From CAYPAV01 sp964408805 (lineage in GTDB: Bacteria; Pseudomonadota; Alphaproteobacteria; UBA8366): 64,000 bases of DNA. Below, one piece after another: positions 53,434 to 62,979 of the stretch. The position numbers and the translations under genes were made by a program. How positions within the stretch are numbered: the stretch's first letter is position 1; every line of letters starts with the position of its first letter. The stretch covers positions 1 to 64,000 of the forward strand of contig CAYPAV010000023.1 of assembly GCA_964408805.1 (NCBI GenBank), given 5' to 3'. The notes under the pieces were generated by a model. The model saw only the letters and a program-made list of their open reading frames with translations, had not been told where the DNA came from and did not search any database.

Positions 53434-54048
53434 CTACGTCCCCCCCTCGCTCGGACCATCCTGCGGCGCGAGGACGACATCGACGCCGTGCGTTTCCTCC
53501 TCGATCGTGTCGGATATCGAAGGGACGCCAGCGATCTGATTGATTAGGACCCAATTTCGCTGCAGCAGGGCGACAATCGAATAAAGCGTTACGAAAACGA
53601 GGGTGACGAAAAACAGCACCAATCCCGAGACCCAGAACAACTGCGGTATCCACTGTTTCGTCGCGAGAGTGGTGATCGAGACCGAGTTCTTGTCCCAAGA
53701 ATCGGAGAAGGCGATCAACGCGTAATATGTCATGATCGACATGAAATAGAGCAGCAGGATCAGTCCCAAGAGATCAAGGAGGCCCGTCACCCACCTCGGC
53801 AGAAGGTTATAGGCGGCGTCGATCCGTACGTTGGAGCGATGGAGCAAACAGTAGGAATAGGCCCAAGTCGTCGAGGCGGAGAAGACGTATCCTGAAATCT
53901 CATCCGAACCGCTCATCGTCATCGAGAGAAATTTTCGAAAGAAAACATCGATCGTAACCATCACCGCGGCGGACAACAGCGCCGCGCCGCCGATCCAAAC
54001 AGCCAGCCGTGAAATCTGTTCAAGACGATGATGTATCGCCGCGAGCAT
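53434..54048 (-). CDS. TRAP transporter small permease (DctQ type)
   Basis: A ~204-residue membrane protein with four hydrophobic segments, as expected for DctQ: RLAVWIGGAALLSAAVMVTIDVFFRKFL, SGSDEISGYVFSASTTWAYSYCLLHRSNVRIDAAY, LLDLLGLILLLYFMSIMTYY and FWVSGLVLFFVTLVFVTLYSI. The start at MLAAIHHRL is preferred to the frame opening at 54096. It lies between the binding protein and the large permease in the usual order. Confidence 0.93.
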   Translation of the reverse strand: MLAAIHHRLEQISRLAVWIGGAALLSAAVMVTIDVFFRKFLSMTMSGSDEISGYVFSASTTWAYSYCLLHRSNVRIDAAYNLLPRWVTGLLDLLGLILLLYFMSIMTYYALIAFSDSWDKNSVSITTLATKQWIPQLFWVSGLVLFFVTLVFVTLYSIVALLQRNWVLINQIAGVPSISDTIEEETHGVDVVLAPQDGPSEGGT

Positions 54049-54134
54049 GCACTGCTCCTTCGAACCATTATTCAAAAAACGGCGTCGCGCCTCCAAGGAG
54101 ACGCGACGCCAATTTTTAGGTCAACTGCCTCAGA

Positions 54135-55235
54135 TCACATAGAGGCCTTCATACCGGAGATCTTCCCGATCGTCGCGTTCCATTCGTCGACGCATTTCTG
54201 CGTGCCGCAACGCTTCGCCCAGCGCTTGAGAACGAAGTTCTCGACAACGCCCTTCAGGATCTTCTTGTCCTTCGAGGTCGGCTCGATCGGAACCATGCCG
54301 CCCGTCGGCAGCTTTTTGCCTTTCGCATCGGTGCAAGGCCCACTGGCATTGCAGTCCATCCCGCGCTTGTCGTTCGTGCGCGTCGCGACCCACATCTCGT
54401 CTTCCAGCTTCGGCAGCTCCTTGTTGAAGAGAGCCTTCGTGTCGGAATCGAGACCGTTCCACGTCTTCAAATTCATGGCGAGGAACGAGGACGCGTAGCC
54501 CAAACGAATGCGGATGTTGTGCGTCACGACCTGCCACCACTTGGCGTTATATGCCGGCAAGGTACCGGTCAGGCCGCAATCGGCCACACCCTTTTGCAGG
54601 GCCGGCACGACTTCGGCAAACGCGATCGTCACCGCACTGCCGCCGACGCCTTCGATGAAGTCGCCGAGCGTGGTGCTGTAGGTACGGATCTTCTTGCCCT
54701 TGAGCTGGTCGAGACCATAGCTCTTGATGCTCTTGTCACCGAGGTTGCACCAGAGCTGCTGGCTCGGCCACGCATAGATCATGAGCAATTTCGCAGCGTA
54801 TTTCGTCTCGAACTCACGCGCGAGAATACTGCGATAAGCCTCATTCGCCTGGCGATAGGTATCCAGGTCCTGGATAACGCCGGCAAGATCGGCACCCTCA
54901 ATGGCGGGGCTGTCCTGGGCGACATAGGTCGTAACACCATGGACGGCGTCGTACACACCTAATTTTAGAAGACGCATGATCTCGAAGCCCGAAAGACCGA
55001 GCTCCGTCTGCGACTTCGCGTTCGCGGTGAGCTTGCCGCCCGAAAGCTTCGGCAGACGCTCTTTCCAGAACGGGCCTTCGCGCTCTTTCCAGTGGTCGAG
55101 GAAACTCCATGTGCCCACGACCTTAAACTCACGTTTTTGCATTTCCGCCGTCGCCGGGGTCGCGGCAATGGCAAGCGCGAACGCTCCCATTACGGCGCTG
55201 ATGACGGCAAGTTTTGTCGTCGATACCCTCTTCAT
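54135..55235 (-). CDS. TRAP transporter substrate-binding protein (DctP type)
   Basis: A 366-residue exported binding protein. The signal peptide is MKRVSTTKLAVISAVMGAFALAIAATPATAE. The binding fold shows LTANAKSQTELGLSGFEIMRLLKLGVYDAVHG, LKGKKIRTYSTTLGDFIEGVGGSAVTIAFAEVVPALQKGVADCGLTG and YNAKWWQVVTHNI, all typical of DctP. Two Cys pairs in the C-terminal part (DCNASGPC, CGTQKC) are unusual and may form disulfides. GGGAGG precedes the start. It is divergent from hyuA, so the ligand may be the substrate of the hydantoinase pair (inference). Confidence 0.94.
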   Translation of the reverse strand: MKRVSTTKLAVISAVMGAFALAIAATPATAEMQKREFKVVGTWSFLDHWKEREGPFWKERLPKLSGGKLTANAKSQTELGLSGFEIMRLLKLGVYDAVHGVTTYVAQDSPAIEGADLAGVIQDLDTYRQANEAYRSILAREFETKYAAKLLMIYAWPSQQLWCNLGDKSIKSYGLDQLKGKKIRTYSTTLGDFIEGVGGSAVTIAFAEVVPALQKGVADCGLTGTLPAYNAKWWQVVTHNIRIRLGYASSFLAMNLKTWNGLDSDTKALFNKELPKLEDEMWVATRTNDKRGMDCNASGPCTDAKGKKLPTGGMVPIEPTSKDKKILKGVVENFVLKRWAKRCGTQKCVDEWNATIGKISGMKASM

Positions 55236-55482
55236 CGAAACCTCCCTGTCCATTTCGAATTCACGAACGACCTTATTACAATGTGGCGAACAAAACGAGC
55301 ACCACATACCGGTCGGTCGTCGTAATACCTTGGCTCTTAAACTAGTCGTGAATTTTTATAATCCCACTCTCGCAAACAATCAAACGGGAAGTTCATTTAA
55401 CGCGTTGTTACTACATCAATTATTATTGACAGCTCAGGTCAGGCACAATCTCCTTGCAAGCGCAACGAATACGGAACGACGC

Positions 55483-57543
55483 ATGACATGGTTCGTGGGT
55501 GTCGATGTTGGCGGCACCTTTACCGACTTTTACGCATTCGACGGCGGAAGCGGCGCGGTCGAGATTCACAAGCGACCCTCCACGCCGGACAATCCGGCGG
55601 AAGCGATTCTGGCGGGCCTCGACGACCTCGCGCGCGAGCGCGGCGTGATGCCGGCGGCGATCGAGCGCTTCGCCCACGGCACCACGGTGGCGACCAATGC
55701 CCTCATCCAGCGGCGCGGCGCCCCGGTCGCCCTGATTACGACGAAGGGATTCCGCGATCTCCTTGAAATCGGACGCCAGACGCGGCCTAGGATGTATGAC
55801 CTGAAGGCCGACGATCCACCGCCATTGGTACCGCGGGCCTATCGCTTCGAGATCGCCGAACGCGTCGGCCCCGACGGTGCCGTGATCGAGCCCTTGAGCG
55901 AGGCCGACATCGAAGCCGCGGTCGAGGCCGTCCGACAAGCCGGGGTCGAGGCCTGCGCCGTCGGCTTTCTCTTCGCCTTTCTCAATCCGGCGCACGAGGC
56001 CCGGGTCGCCGCCGCCCTGAAGGCCAAGGCACCGGACGTCCAGGTCTCGGTCTCCAGTGCGGTTCGCCCGGAATTTCGCGAGTTCGAACGCATTTCAACG
56101 ACCGTGCTGAACGCCTACCTGCAACCGGTCGTCGGACGTTACATGGACCGATTGAAACAGGGACTCGAACGCCGCGCGCCCGAGGCCGCGATCGGTATCA
56201 ACCAATCCTCGGGCGGCTTGATGTCGGTCGAGCGCGCCGGCGATTTCCCGATCCGAACGGCACTGTCGGGTCCGGCGGCGGGTGCCGTGGGAGCGGTTCA
56301 CATCGCCGGTCTTGCGGAACGCTCCGACGTGATCACGCTCGATATGGGCGGCACCAGCGCGGACGTATGCCTGATCCGCGAAGGCAAGGCGGGGATCGGC
56401 TACGAACAGAAGGTCGCCGACTTCCCGGTCCGCCTGGCCATGGTCGATATCAATACGGTAGGGGCCGGCGGCGGCTCGATTGCGTGGTTCGATCGGGACG
56501 ACCTCCTGAAGGTGGGACCGATCAGTGCGGGCGCCAATCCCGGACCCGCCTGCTACGGGCTCGGCGGCGACCGGCCGACCGTTTCGGACGCCAATCTTCT
56601 GCTCGGCCGGCTGTCGCCGGCAGGACTCCTCGACGGCAAGATGGCGCTCGACGTCGAAAAATCCCGCGCCGTCTTCCAGCCCATCGCCGACAGGCTTCAA
56701 TTCTCGCCCGAGCGCACCGCGCACGGCGTGCTCGGTATCGTTGTAGCCAACATGGTCCGCGCGATCCGCGCGATCTCGGTCGAGCGCGGGCACGATCCGC
56801 GCGGCTTCGCGCTGATGGCGCTCGGCGGTGCGGGGCCCCTCCACGCCAACGATGTCGCCCGGGCCCTTTCCATGCGCGAGATAATCGTCCCGCCGGCACC
56901 CGGCATTCTCTGCGCCCAAGGACTGGTGGTTTCCGATTTGAAGGAGGATTTGGTCGTCAGCACGCGAATTTCGGTGGCGGACGGGGAACTTGCCGAGGCG
57001 GCGCACCACATCCAGACGCTGCTCGACCAAGCCGAAACCTGGTTCGAAAGCGAATCGGTCGAGGCCAATGCGCGATGGCTCGAGCTTTCCCTGGACATGC
57101 GCTACATCGGTCAGAATTTCGAACTCGCGGTTCCCATCGGCGATAGCGGAACGCTGGGTGCGGCGGAATTCCGAATTGGGGCCGAGCGTCTCCACGAACT
57201 TTTTTACGAAGCCCACGACCGAGCTTACGGATACCACAATCCGCACGACCCGATCGAGATCGTGAACTTTCGGCTCACCGCCTGGGGACGGCTCGATCGT
57301 CCGGATCGACCGAGCCCCGACGCGGCGACGGGCGCACCGCGACCGCTGGGAACACGGCCGGTCTATTTCGATGCGGAAACGCCGGACGACGCGTCGGTCT
57401 ATCATCGACGCGACCTTCGGCCCGGGCACGTATTGACGGGGCCGGCGATCATCGAACAATTGGATTCGACGGCCCTCGTCTATCCCGGCGACACCGCGCG
57501 GGTCGACGGTGCGCTCAACCTGCTGATCGAGGTCGCGCCATGA
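55483..57543 (+). CDS. hyuA: Hydantoinase/oxoprolinase A subunit
   Basis: A 686-residue ATP-dependent hydantoinase/5-oxoprolinase A subunit. The N-terminal nucleotide fold is WFVGVDVGGTFTDFYAFDGGSGAVEIHKRPST. Other features are RFAHGTTVATNALIQRRGAPVALITTKGFRDLLEIGRQTRP, GPAAGAVGAVHIAGL and VITLDMGGTSADVCLI (metal/phosphate site). NTVGAGGGSIAW and GLGGDRPTVSDANLLLGRL follow. ATG 55483 is chosen because similarity starts there. It overlaps the B subunit by four bases. Confidence 0.95.
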   Translation: MTWFVGVDVGGTFTDFYAFDGGSGAVEIHKRPSTPDNPAEAILAGLDDLARERGVMPAAIERFAHGTTVATNALIQRRGAPVALITTKGFRDLLEIGRQTRPRMYDLKADDPPPLVPRAYRFEIAERVGPDGAVIEPLSEADIEAAVEAVRQAGVEACAVGFLFAFLNPAHEARVAAALKAKAPDVQVSVSSAVRPEFREFERISTTVLNAYLQPVVGRYMDRLKQGLERRAPEAAIGINQSSGGLMSVERAGDFPIRTALSGPAAGAVGAVHIAGLAERSDVITLDMGGTSADVCLIREGKAGIGYEQKVADFPVRLAMVDINTVGAGGGSIAWFDRDDLLKVGPISAGANPGPACYGLGGDRPTVSDANLLLGRLSPAGLLDGKMALDVEKSRAVFQPIADRLQFSPERTAHGVLGIVVANMVRAIRAISVERGHDPRGFALMALGGAGPLHANDVARALSMREIIVPPAPGILCAQGLVVSDLKEDLVVSTRISVADGELAEAAHHIQTLLDQAETWFESESVEANARWLELSLDMRYIGQNFELAVPIGDSGTLGAAEFRIGAERLHELFYEAHDRAYGYHNPHDPIEIVNFRLTAWGRLDRPDRPSPDAATGAPRPLGTRPVYFDAETPDDASVYHRRDLRPGHVLTGPAIIEQLDSTALVYPGDTARVDGALNLLIEVAP

Positions 57544-59219
57544 CAGCGAACACCCATTTGGATCCGATCACGCTCGAGATCCTATTCAATGCTCTCCGTT
57601 CGGTTACCGACGAGACCTTTATCGCGCTGACGAAAAGCGCCTATTCGACCAACATCAAGGAACGCCGGGACCATTCCACGACGATTTGCGATGTCCGGGG
57701 CCGGTTGATCGTCCAGGCCGAGCATTCCTTGCCGATCCATCTCGCTTCCATGTCCGGCCTGATGGCACACCTGCTCGCCAAATATGATCTCGCGGATATC
57801 GAGGAAGGCGACCTCTTCGTCGCCAACGATCCGCATGTCGCCGGCGGCACCCATCTTCCCGACATCAACATGGCGATGCCTGTCTTCATCGAGGGCGAAC
57901 TCGCGGCCTTCGTCTGCAACATTGCGCACCACGCCGATGTCGGCGGCATGGCACCGGGGTCGATGGCCGGCGGAATGTCTGAAATATATCAGGAAGGGCT
58001 GCGGATCCCGATCGTGAAACTCTTCCGACGGGAAGAAATCCAGCAGGACATTTTCGATCTCCTGCTGCTCAACGTCCGCCTGCCGGAGGAACGCCGCGGC
58101 GACTACTATGCCCAGATCGCGGCTTGCCGTCTTGGGCGTCGCCGACTCTTGGAACTGTCAGAGAGCCATCCGCTCGATCTTCTCCACGCCGCCTTCGACG
58201 ACATCGTCGAGCGGACCGAACGACGGATGCGCGCCGGCGTGGCCGAAATTCCCGACGGCACCTACCATTTCGCCGACGTTATGGACGATGACGGCCTGGG
58301 CGCGGTCGATATCCCGATCGAGCTGAAGATCGAGGTCGCGGGCGACCGCATCCGTTTCGATTTCGCGGGCACGGCACCCCAGGTCGAAGGCAATATCAAC
58401 GTCACCCTGAATGCGACCCAGGCCTCCGTCGCCTATTGTCTGAAGGCGCTCCTGGATCCTGAAATTCCGAACAATCAGGGCGTTCTGGAGGTCTGCGAGA
58501 TCGATTGTCCGGAAGGAACGTTGTTGAACTGCGTCGCCCCCGCCCCCGTCGCGGCCCGCGCCAATACCAGCCAGCGCATCATCGACGCGGTGATCGGCGC
58601 CTTGGCGCCCGCCCTCCCCGACGATGCCGTCGGTGCCGCCAACGGCGCCAACACGACGGCCGTCTTCTCGGGCATCGATCCACGTACGGGCCGGGGCTAT
58701 CTCTACCTCGAGACCCTGGGCGGCGGCTTTGGCGGGCGCAGCGACCGTGACGGCAAGGACGGCGTCCAGGTCCATATCACCAACACCTCGAACCTACCCG
58801 TCGAGGTGATCGAGATGGAATATCCGCTCCGCGTCGTGAGCTACGGGTTGATCGAGGATTCAGGCGGGGCGGGTACCTTTCGCGGCGGCCTCGGCCTCCG
58901 CCGGGTCGTCACGCCGGTGGACCATGTCTCGACATTCAACGGCGCCGGCGAACGGTTCCGGAACGAGCCCTGGGGCATCTTCGGTGGATCACCCGGCAAG
59001 ACAGGCCGATTTTTTCACGTCAAGGCGGCCGACGAGATCGATGAATTGGAAATCAAGCCGTCGGGCGTGCGACTTGCGGCGGGCGAGGAGATCGTCGTCG
59101 AGACACCGGGAGCCGGCGGTTACGGCGACCCGAAAGCCCGTGCCGAAAGCGCGATCGAGGAAGACCGTGAAAGCGGAAAGTTCAGCGCGGAGTTCATCAA
59201 GCGCAACTATCGGGATTGA
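57540..59219 (+). CDS. hyuB: Hydantoinase/oxoprolinase B subunit
   Basis: A 559-residue B subunit. Typical regions are LDPITLEILFNALRSVTDETFIALTKSAYSTNIKERRDHST, VANDPHVAGGTHLPDINMAMPVF, AHHADVGGMAPGSMAGGMSEIYQEGLRIP and GGGFGGRSDRDGKDGVQVHITNTSNLPVEVIE, ending GGAGTFRGGLGLRR and GAGGYGDPKARAESA. ATG overlaps the A subunit stop (ATGA), so the pair is co-translated. The enzyme opens a hydantoin or oxoproline ring with ATP hydrolysis; the exact ring is unknown. Confidence 0.95.
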   Translation: MTANTHLDPITLEILFNALRSVTDETFIALTKSAYSTNIKERRDHSTTICDVRGRLIVQAEHSLPIHLASMSGLMAHLLAKYDLADIEEGDLFVANDPHVAGGTHLPDINMAMPVFIEGELAAFVCNIAHHADVGGMAPGSMAGGMSEIYQEGLRIPIVKLFRREEIQQDIFDLLLLNVRLPEERRGDYYAQIAACRLGRRRLLELSESHPLDLLHAAFDDIVERTERRMRAGVAEIPDGTYHFADVMDDDGLGAVDIPIELKIEVAGDRIRFDFAGTAPQVEGNINVTLNATQASVAYCLKALLDPEIPNNQGVLEVCEIDCPEGTLLNCVAPAPVAARANTSQRIIDAVIGALAPALPDDAVGAANGANTTAVFSGIDPRTGRGYLYLETLGGGFGGRSDRDGKDGVQVHITNTSNLPVEVIEMEYPLRVVSYGLIEDSGGAGTFRGGLGLRRVVTPVDHVSTFNGAGERFRNEPWGIFGGSPGKTGRFFHVKAADEIDELEIKPSGVRLAAGEEIVVETPGAGGYGDPKARAESAIEEDRESGKFSAEFIKRNYRD

Positions 59220-59225
59220 AATACG

Positions 59226-59654
59226 TTAATCGTGCGCCGGCCGCCAAAGGGTCGGCCAGGACTCGTCGAGATCGTGGAGGGCGCAGACAAGCGTCTCGAC
59301 TTCGAGACGGATCGCCACGTCGTCCGAAAACTCGATCGTGAGGACGCCCGGCTCGTAATTCAGCGCCAGAAGCGCCAGCAAGCGGTCCCCGTCCCGCCGA
59401 TCGATCCCGCGAAACCGCACCCGCTCGACGCGATCGAAGCGGAGACCGGCATGCACTCGGTCGCCCCCCGGGCCGGGCCGATCGGCCCCCTCTTCCCAGC
59501 GAAATCGGTTGAGCGCCATGACGAAGCTTTTCTCGGCCGCGAGATAGGCCAGGTCGGCGGCCGGCACCAAGGCATCCTGCACCATCGCCGAAATGACCGT
59601 CAGGTCCTCGGCATCGCGCGCCAGAAGACGAACCGGCGGCGTCTCGTCCATCAA
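59226..59654 (-). CDS. DUF2948 family protein
   Basis: A 142-residue protein of the DUF2948 family, a regular neighbour of murA and hisD in alphaproteobacteria. Features are VRLLARDAEDLTVISAMVQDALVPAADLAYLAAEKSFVMALNRFRWE and the C-terminal LLALNYEPGVLTIEFSDDVAIRLEVETLVCALHDLDESW. The function is unknown. It overlaps the murA stop by four bases (ATGA). Its usual downstream partner hisD is about 11 kb away here. Confidence 0.93.
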   Translation of the reverse strand: MMDETPPVRLLARDAEDLTVISAMVQDALVPAADLAYLAAEKSFVMALNRFRWEEGADRPGPGGDRVHAGLRFDRVERVRFRGIDRRDGDRLLALLALNYEPGVLTIEFSDDVAIRLEVETLVCALHDLDESWPTLWRPAHD

Positions 59655-61003
59655 CCCGAAAGGCGCTCGATGTCGGCCCCGCAGGCCGCGAGCTTTTCCT
59701 CGACCCGCTCATAGCCACGATCGAGATGGTAGATTCGGTTCACCATGGTCTCCCCTTCGGCCGCGAGACCGGCGAGAACCAGCGAGACCGAGGCGCGAAG
59801 GTCGGTCGCCATGACGGGTGCCCCGGTCAGCCGCGGCGTGCCGCGCACCAGGGCCGAGGTCCCGTGAAGCGTCACATTCGCCCCCATCCGGGCCAACTCG
59901 GGCACATGCATGAAGCGGTTCTCGAAGATCGTCTCGGTGATCATCGCGGCCCCGTCGGCAGTCGCCATCAAGGCCATGAACTGGGCCTGAAGATCGGTCG
60001 GAAAGCCGGGATAGGGCTCGGTCATCGCATCGACGCCGGCGATGCGTCCATCGGGTGCCCGGACCCGAACGCCCGCCGCCGTCGTATCGATCACGACGCC
60101 GGCCGCCTGCAGGGCCTCTGCGAAGGCTCCGATCAAGGAGATATCGGCTCCCAGAAGTTCGACATCGCCGCCGGTGATCGCCGCCGCCACCGCATAGGTT
60201 CCCGTCTCGATCCGGTCGGGGAGGACGGCATGACGGGCACCCTCCATCCGGTCCGACCCCTGGATATGGATGGTATCGGTCCCGATGCCCTCGATCGTCG
60301 CTCCCATGGCGGCCAGGCAGCGCGCGAGATCGACCACCTCGGGCTCGCGCGCCGCATTGACCAGAACCGTCTCGCCCTTCGCCAAACTCGCCGCCATCAA
60401 AAGGTTTTCGGTGGCCCCGACCGAGACCGAGGGGAAGACGACCTGCCCGCCCTTGAGCCCGCCGGGTGCGCGTGCCTCGATATAACCGCCCTCGAGGTCG
60501 ATCTCGGCGCCGAGCTGCTGGAGCCCCTTGAGATGAAGATCCACGGGCCGCGTGCCGATGGCGCAGCCGCCGGGCTGAGACACCCGCGCAATTCCTTCGC
60601 GCGCCAATATCGGTCCCAGCACGAGAACGCTCGCCCGCATCTTGCGGACGAGATCATAGGGCGCGGTGGTATCGGCAATGTCGCGCGCCGTCAGCTCGGC
60701 GATGCGTCCCCGCGCCTCGCCCGTACCGCCATTGATCACGACCTTCGTGCCGTGATGCGCCAGCAGGCTGGTCAGAGTCGCGATATCGGCGAGGCGAGGC
60801 AGATTCTCGAGCACCAGGGTCTGATCCGTCAGCAAGGCCGCCGCCATCAGGGGAAGGGCCGCGTTCTTGGCGCCGCCGATCGGGATCGTGCCCGCGAGCC
60901 GTCGTCCGCCGCGCACGCGAATTCGCGCCAGTCCGCCGCCCGTCGTCGCCTCGACCGGCCCCGGCATCTCCGCCTCCACCGGCGCATCGTCGCGTGGACT
61001 CAT
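59651..61003 (-). CDS. murA: UDP-N-acetylglucosamine 1-carboxyvinyltransferase
   Basis: A 450-residue MurA, the first committed enzyme of peptidoglycan synthesis. It has the start GTIPIGGAKNAALPLMAAALLTDQ (catalytic Lys), VRKMRASVLVLGPILAREGIARVSQPGGCAIGTRPVDLHL (with the fosfomycin-target Cys), GATENLLMAASLAKGETVLVNAAREPEVVDLARCL and FPTDLQAQFMALM. It carries an N-terminal extension of about 25 residues before the usual start; GTG or ATG starts further in would remove it. It overlaps the DUF2948 gene. Confidence 0.95.
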   Translation of the reverse strand: MSPRDDAPVEAEMPGPVEATTGGGLARIRVRGGRRLAGTIPIGGAKNAALPLMAAALLTDQTLVLENLPRLADIATLTSLLAHHGTKVVINGGTGEARGRIAELTARDIADTTAPYDLVRKMRASVLVLGPILAREGIARVSQPGGCAIGTRPVDLHLKGLQQLGAEIDLEGGYIEARAPGGLKGGQVVFPSVSVGATENLLMAASLAKGETVLVNAAREPEVVDLARCLAAMGATIEGIGTDTIHIQGSDRMEGARHAVLPDRIETGTYAVAAAITGGDVELLGADISLIGAFAEALQAAGVVIDTTAAGVRVRAPDGRIAGVDAMTEPYPGFPTDLQAQFMALMATADGAAMITETIFENRFMHVPELARMGANVTLHGTSALVRGTPRLTGAPVMATDLRASVSLVLAGLAAEGETMVNRIYHLDRGYERVEEKLAACGADIERLSG

Positions 61004-61087
61004 TTGCTCTTCTCCATCACGTCACCTCGGACTCCCTAAAGAAAGATTGTGACGATCTCAAGGCCGGTCCAATTGACCTGGGCCAAC

Positions 61088-62626
61088 TCACCCCTCCTCG
61101 GTCCGCTTCGGCATGCGAACCATCAGCACCAGCGGCAACGCCACGACGCAGGCCAGCGTATAGAGACCAAAGGCGTTCAGGAATCCGATCATGTCGGCCT
61201 GATGCTTCACCTCGATCGCAACCCGGGCCAGGCCGTGGGCGGTCTCGATATCCCAGAATCGGAGATATTCCGGAAAATTCAGCAATTCGTTGAAGGGGGT
61301 AACGAACTCCGTCATCCGGGCGTAGTTGGTGGTCCCGGTCCGCACCACGGTGGTGACGCTGAGCGAGATGAAGATGCTGCTGCCGATATTGCGCAAGAGA
61401 TGAAACACGGCCGCGGTCTCGGCAAGATAGCGTTTCTCGAGCGTGGCGAAGGTCGCGACCACGAGCGGCACCCAGATCAGTCCGATGGCGCAACCCTGGA
61501 TGAAACTCGCGAGCAGGACGTCGAACATGCCGACATTGATATCGAAGGTCATCATGTGAACGCCGGAGAGCGCCTGCATCGCGAAACCGATGGTCATGCC
61601 GACCCTGGGGTGAAGCTTGGAAAAGCGCCCGGCCAGGAAGAAGCCGAGCACGGCGCCGACGCCCCGGCCGCCGAGCAGGGTCCCGATGACGGTCTCCGGA
61701 TATCCGCCGAGCCCCTTCAGCATCGGCGGCATCACCACCATCGGCGTGAAGTTCAGCATGCCGTAGATCAGCACGATGACGAGCCCCAGCGAATAATTCC
61801 AATCCCGCAAGAGACGCAAATTGAGGAACGGCTTCTCCGCCATATAGCTGTGCACCAGAAAGGCATAGAAGGCGCAGCAACCGATGCCGATTTCGAGCAC
61901 GATCTCGCGCGAATAAAGCCAGTCGAGCCGCTCGCCCCGGTCGAGGACGAGCTGGAGGGTCGCGAGTGCTGCGGACAACAGCAAAAAGCCGGTCCAGTCG
62001 AAGCGGATGTCCTTCTCCCGGCCCCCATCCTTTAGAAAGACCCAGAGCCCCAATACGCCGATCATCGCCATCGGTACCAGCATGAAGAACGCCCAGCGCC
62101 AGTTATAGAGTTCGGTCAGATAGCCGCCGAAGATCGGCCCGAAGATCGGTCCGATCACCACGGTCATGCCGAAGATAGAGGTGACCAGGCCGTGCTGGCG
62201 GCGGGGAAAGATGTCGAGGATTACCGCCTGGGCGAGCGGGATCAACGGTGCCCCAAAGCCGCCCTGCAGAACCCGGTAAATGACCAGCGCCTCCAGCGAA
62301 TTCGCGAACCCGCAAAGGAGGGTCGCGATTGAAAAGCCGATCTGCGACCCGATCATCACCTTCCGCCAGCCGAACTGCCCGGTCAGCCAGCCCGACATCG
62401 GTGTCACCACCGCCGTGGCCAGGATATTGAACGTCATGACCCAGGAGATCTGGTCGGGGGTCGCGGACAAGCTGCCCTGCATCTGCGGCAAGACGACGCT
62501 GACGATCAGGATGGTCATGGCATAGAGCGTCGTCGCCGAACTGATCGCGGCCAGGATCATCCAGCGGCGGAAGGGGGTGAGTGTCTCACCCGTCTCGGGC
62601 GTGGTGGCGTCGGCGGTGGTCATCAA
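61088..62626 (-). CDS. DHA2-family MFS drug exporter (EmrB/QacA type)
   Basis: A 512-residue transporter with about 14 hydrophobic segments, typical of the 14-TMS DHA2 family. Features are ATTLYAMTILIVSVVLPQMQGSLSATPDQISWVMTFNILATAVVTPMSGWLTGQFGWRKVMIGS, GFGAPLIPLAQAVILDIFPRRQHGLVTS and GPIFGPIFGGYLTELYNWRWAFFM. It probably exports hydrophobic toxicants using the proton gradient; a periplasmic adaptor such as EmrA is not encoded nearby. It lies upstream of murA on the same strand with an 84-base gap. Confidence 0.93.
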   Translation of the reverse strand: MMTTADATTPETGETLTPFRRWMILAAISSATTLYAMTILIVSVVLPQMQGSLSATPDQISWVMTFNILATAVVTPMSGWLTGQFGWRKVMIGSQIGFSIATLLCGFANSLEALVIYRVLQGGFGAPLIPLAQAVILDIFPRRQHGLVTSIFGMTVVIGPIFGPIFGGYLTELYNWRWAFFMLVPMAMIGVLGLWVFLKDGGREKDIRFDWTGFLLLSAALATLQLVLDRGERLDWLYSREIVLEIGIGCCAFYAFLVHSYMAEKPFLNLRLLRDWNYSLGLVIVLIYGMLNFTPMVVMPPMLKGLGGYPETVIGTLLGGRGVGAVLGFFLAGRFSKLHPRVGMTIGFAMQALSGVHMMTFDINVGMFDVLLASFIQGCAIGLIWVPLVVATFATLEKRYLAETAAVFHLLRNIGSSIFISLSVTTVVRTGTTNYARMTEFVTPFNELLNFPEYLRFWDIETAHGLARVAIEVKHQADMIGFLNAFGLYTLACVVALPLVLMVRMPKRTEEG

Positions 62627-62690
62627 TGCTGTCCGTCAGACCGGGATATAGGTTGCCGGGGCTCGACCCGCCAGGGACACCGGTTCCAGG

Positions 62691-62858
62691 TCAGGACGGC
62701 GGTTCCTTGGGCGCGGCATCGTCACGTGCGCGCTTCTGACCTTTCCGGCGGCGCAAATTCTCGCGCAAAAGCGTCGCCTGGCGCGCCGTCCGCGTCGCGC
62801 GGCGCTTCGCCGCCGTCGGTCCTTCCTTGGGCTTGGGTTTCCCAGTGTCGGCGGTCAT
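62691..62858 (-). CDS. Small basic protein, 55 residues
   Basis: A short open frame on the minus strand beginning MTADTGKPKPKEGPTAAKRR and ending KRARDDAAPKEPPS. It is very rich in Arg, Lys and Ala, with a central helix RATRTARQATLLRENLRRRKGQ. Similar small arginine-rich proteins occur beside murA in other alphaproteobacteria, as I recall, which supports a real gene. The ribosome binding site is weak. Its role is unknown; nucleic-acid binding is suggested only by charge. Confidence 0.6.
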   Translation of the reverse strand: MTADTGKPKPKEGPTAAKRRATRTARQATLLRENLRRRKGQKRARDDAAPKEPPS

Positions 62859-62979
62859 CCCGTGCGTTTCTCTGCGGTTCCGTCCATCGCCACTAGATAC
62901 CCCGTTTCACGCGATCCTCTCAAGCACCCCGCCTTGCACGCCCCCACCGCGCTATGGCATAAGGCGAGCGCTTTCCCGG

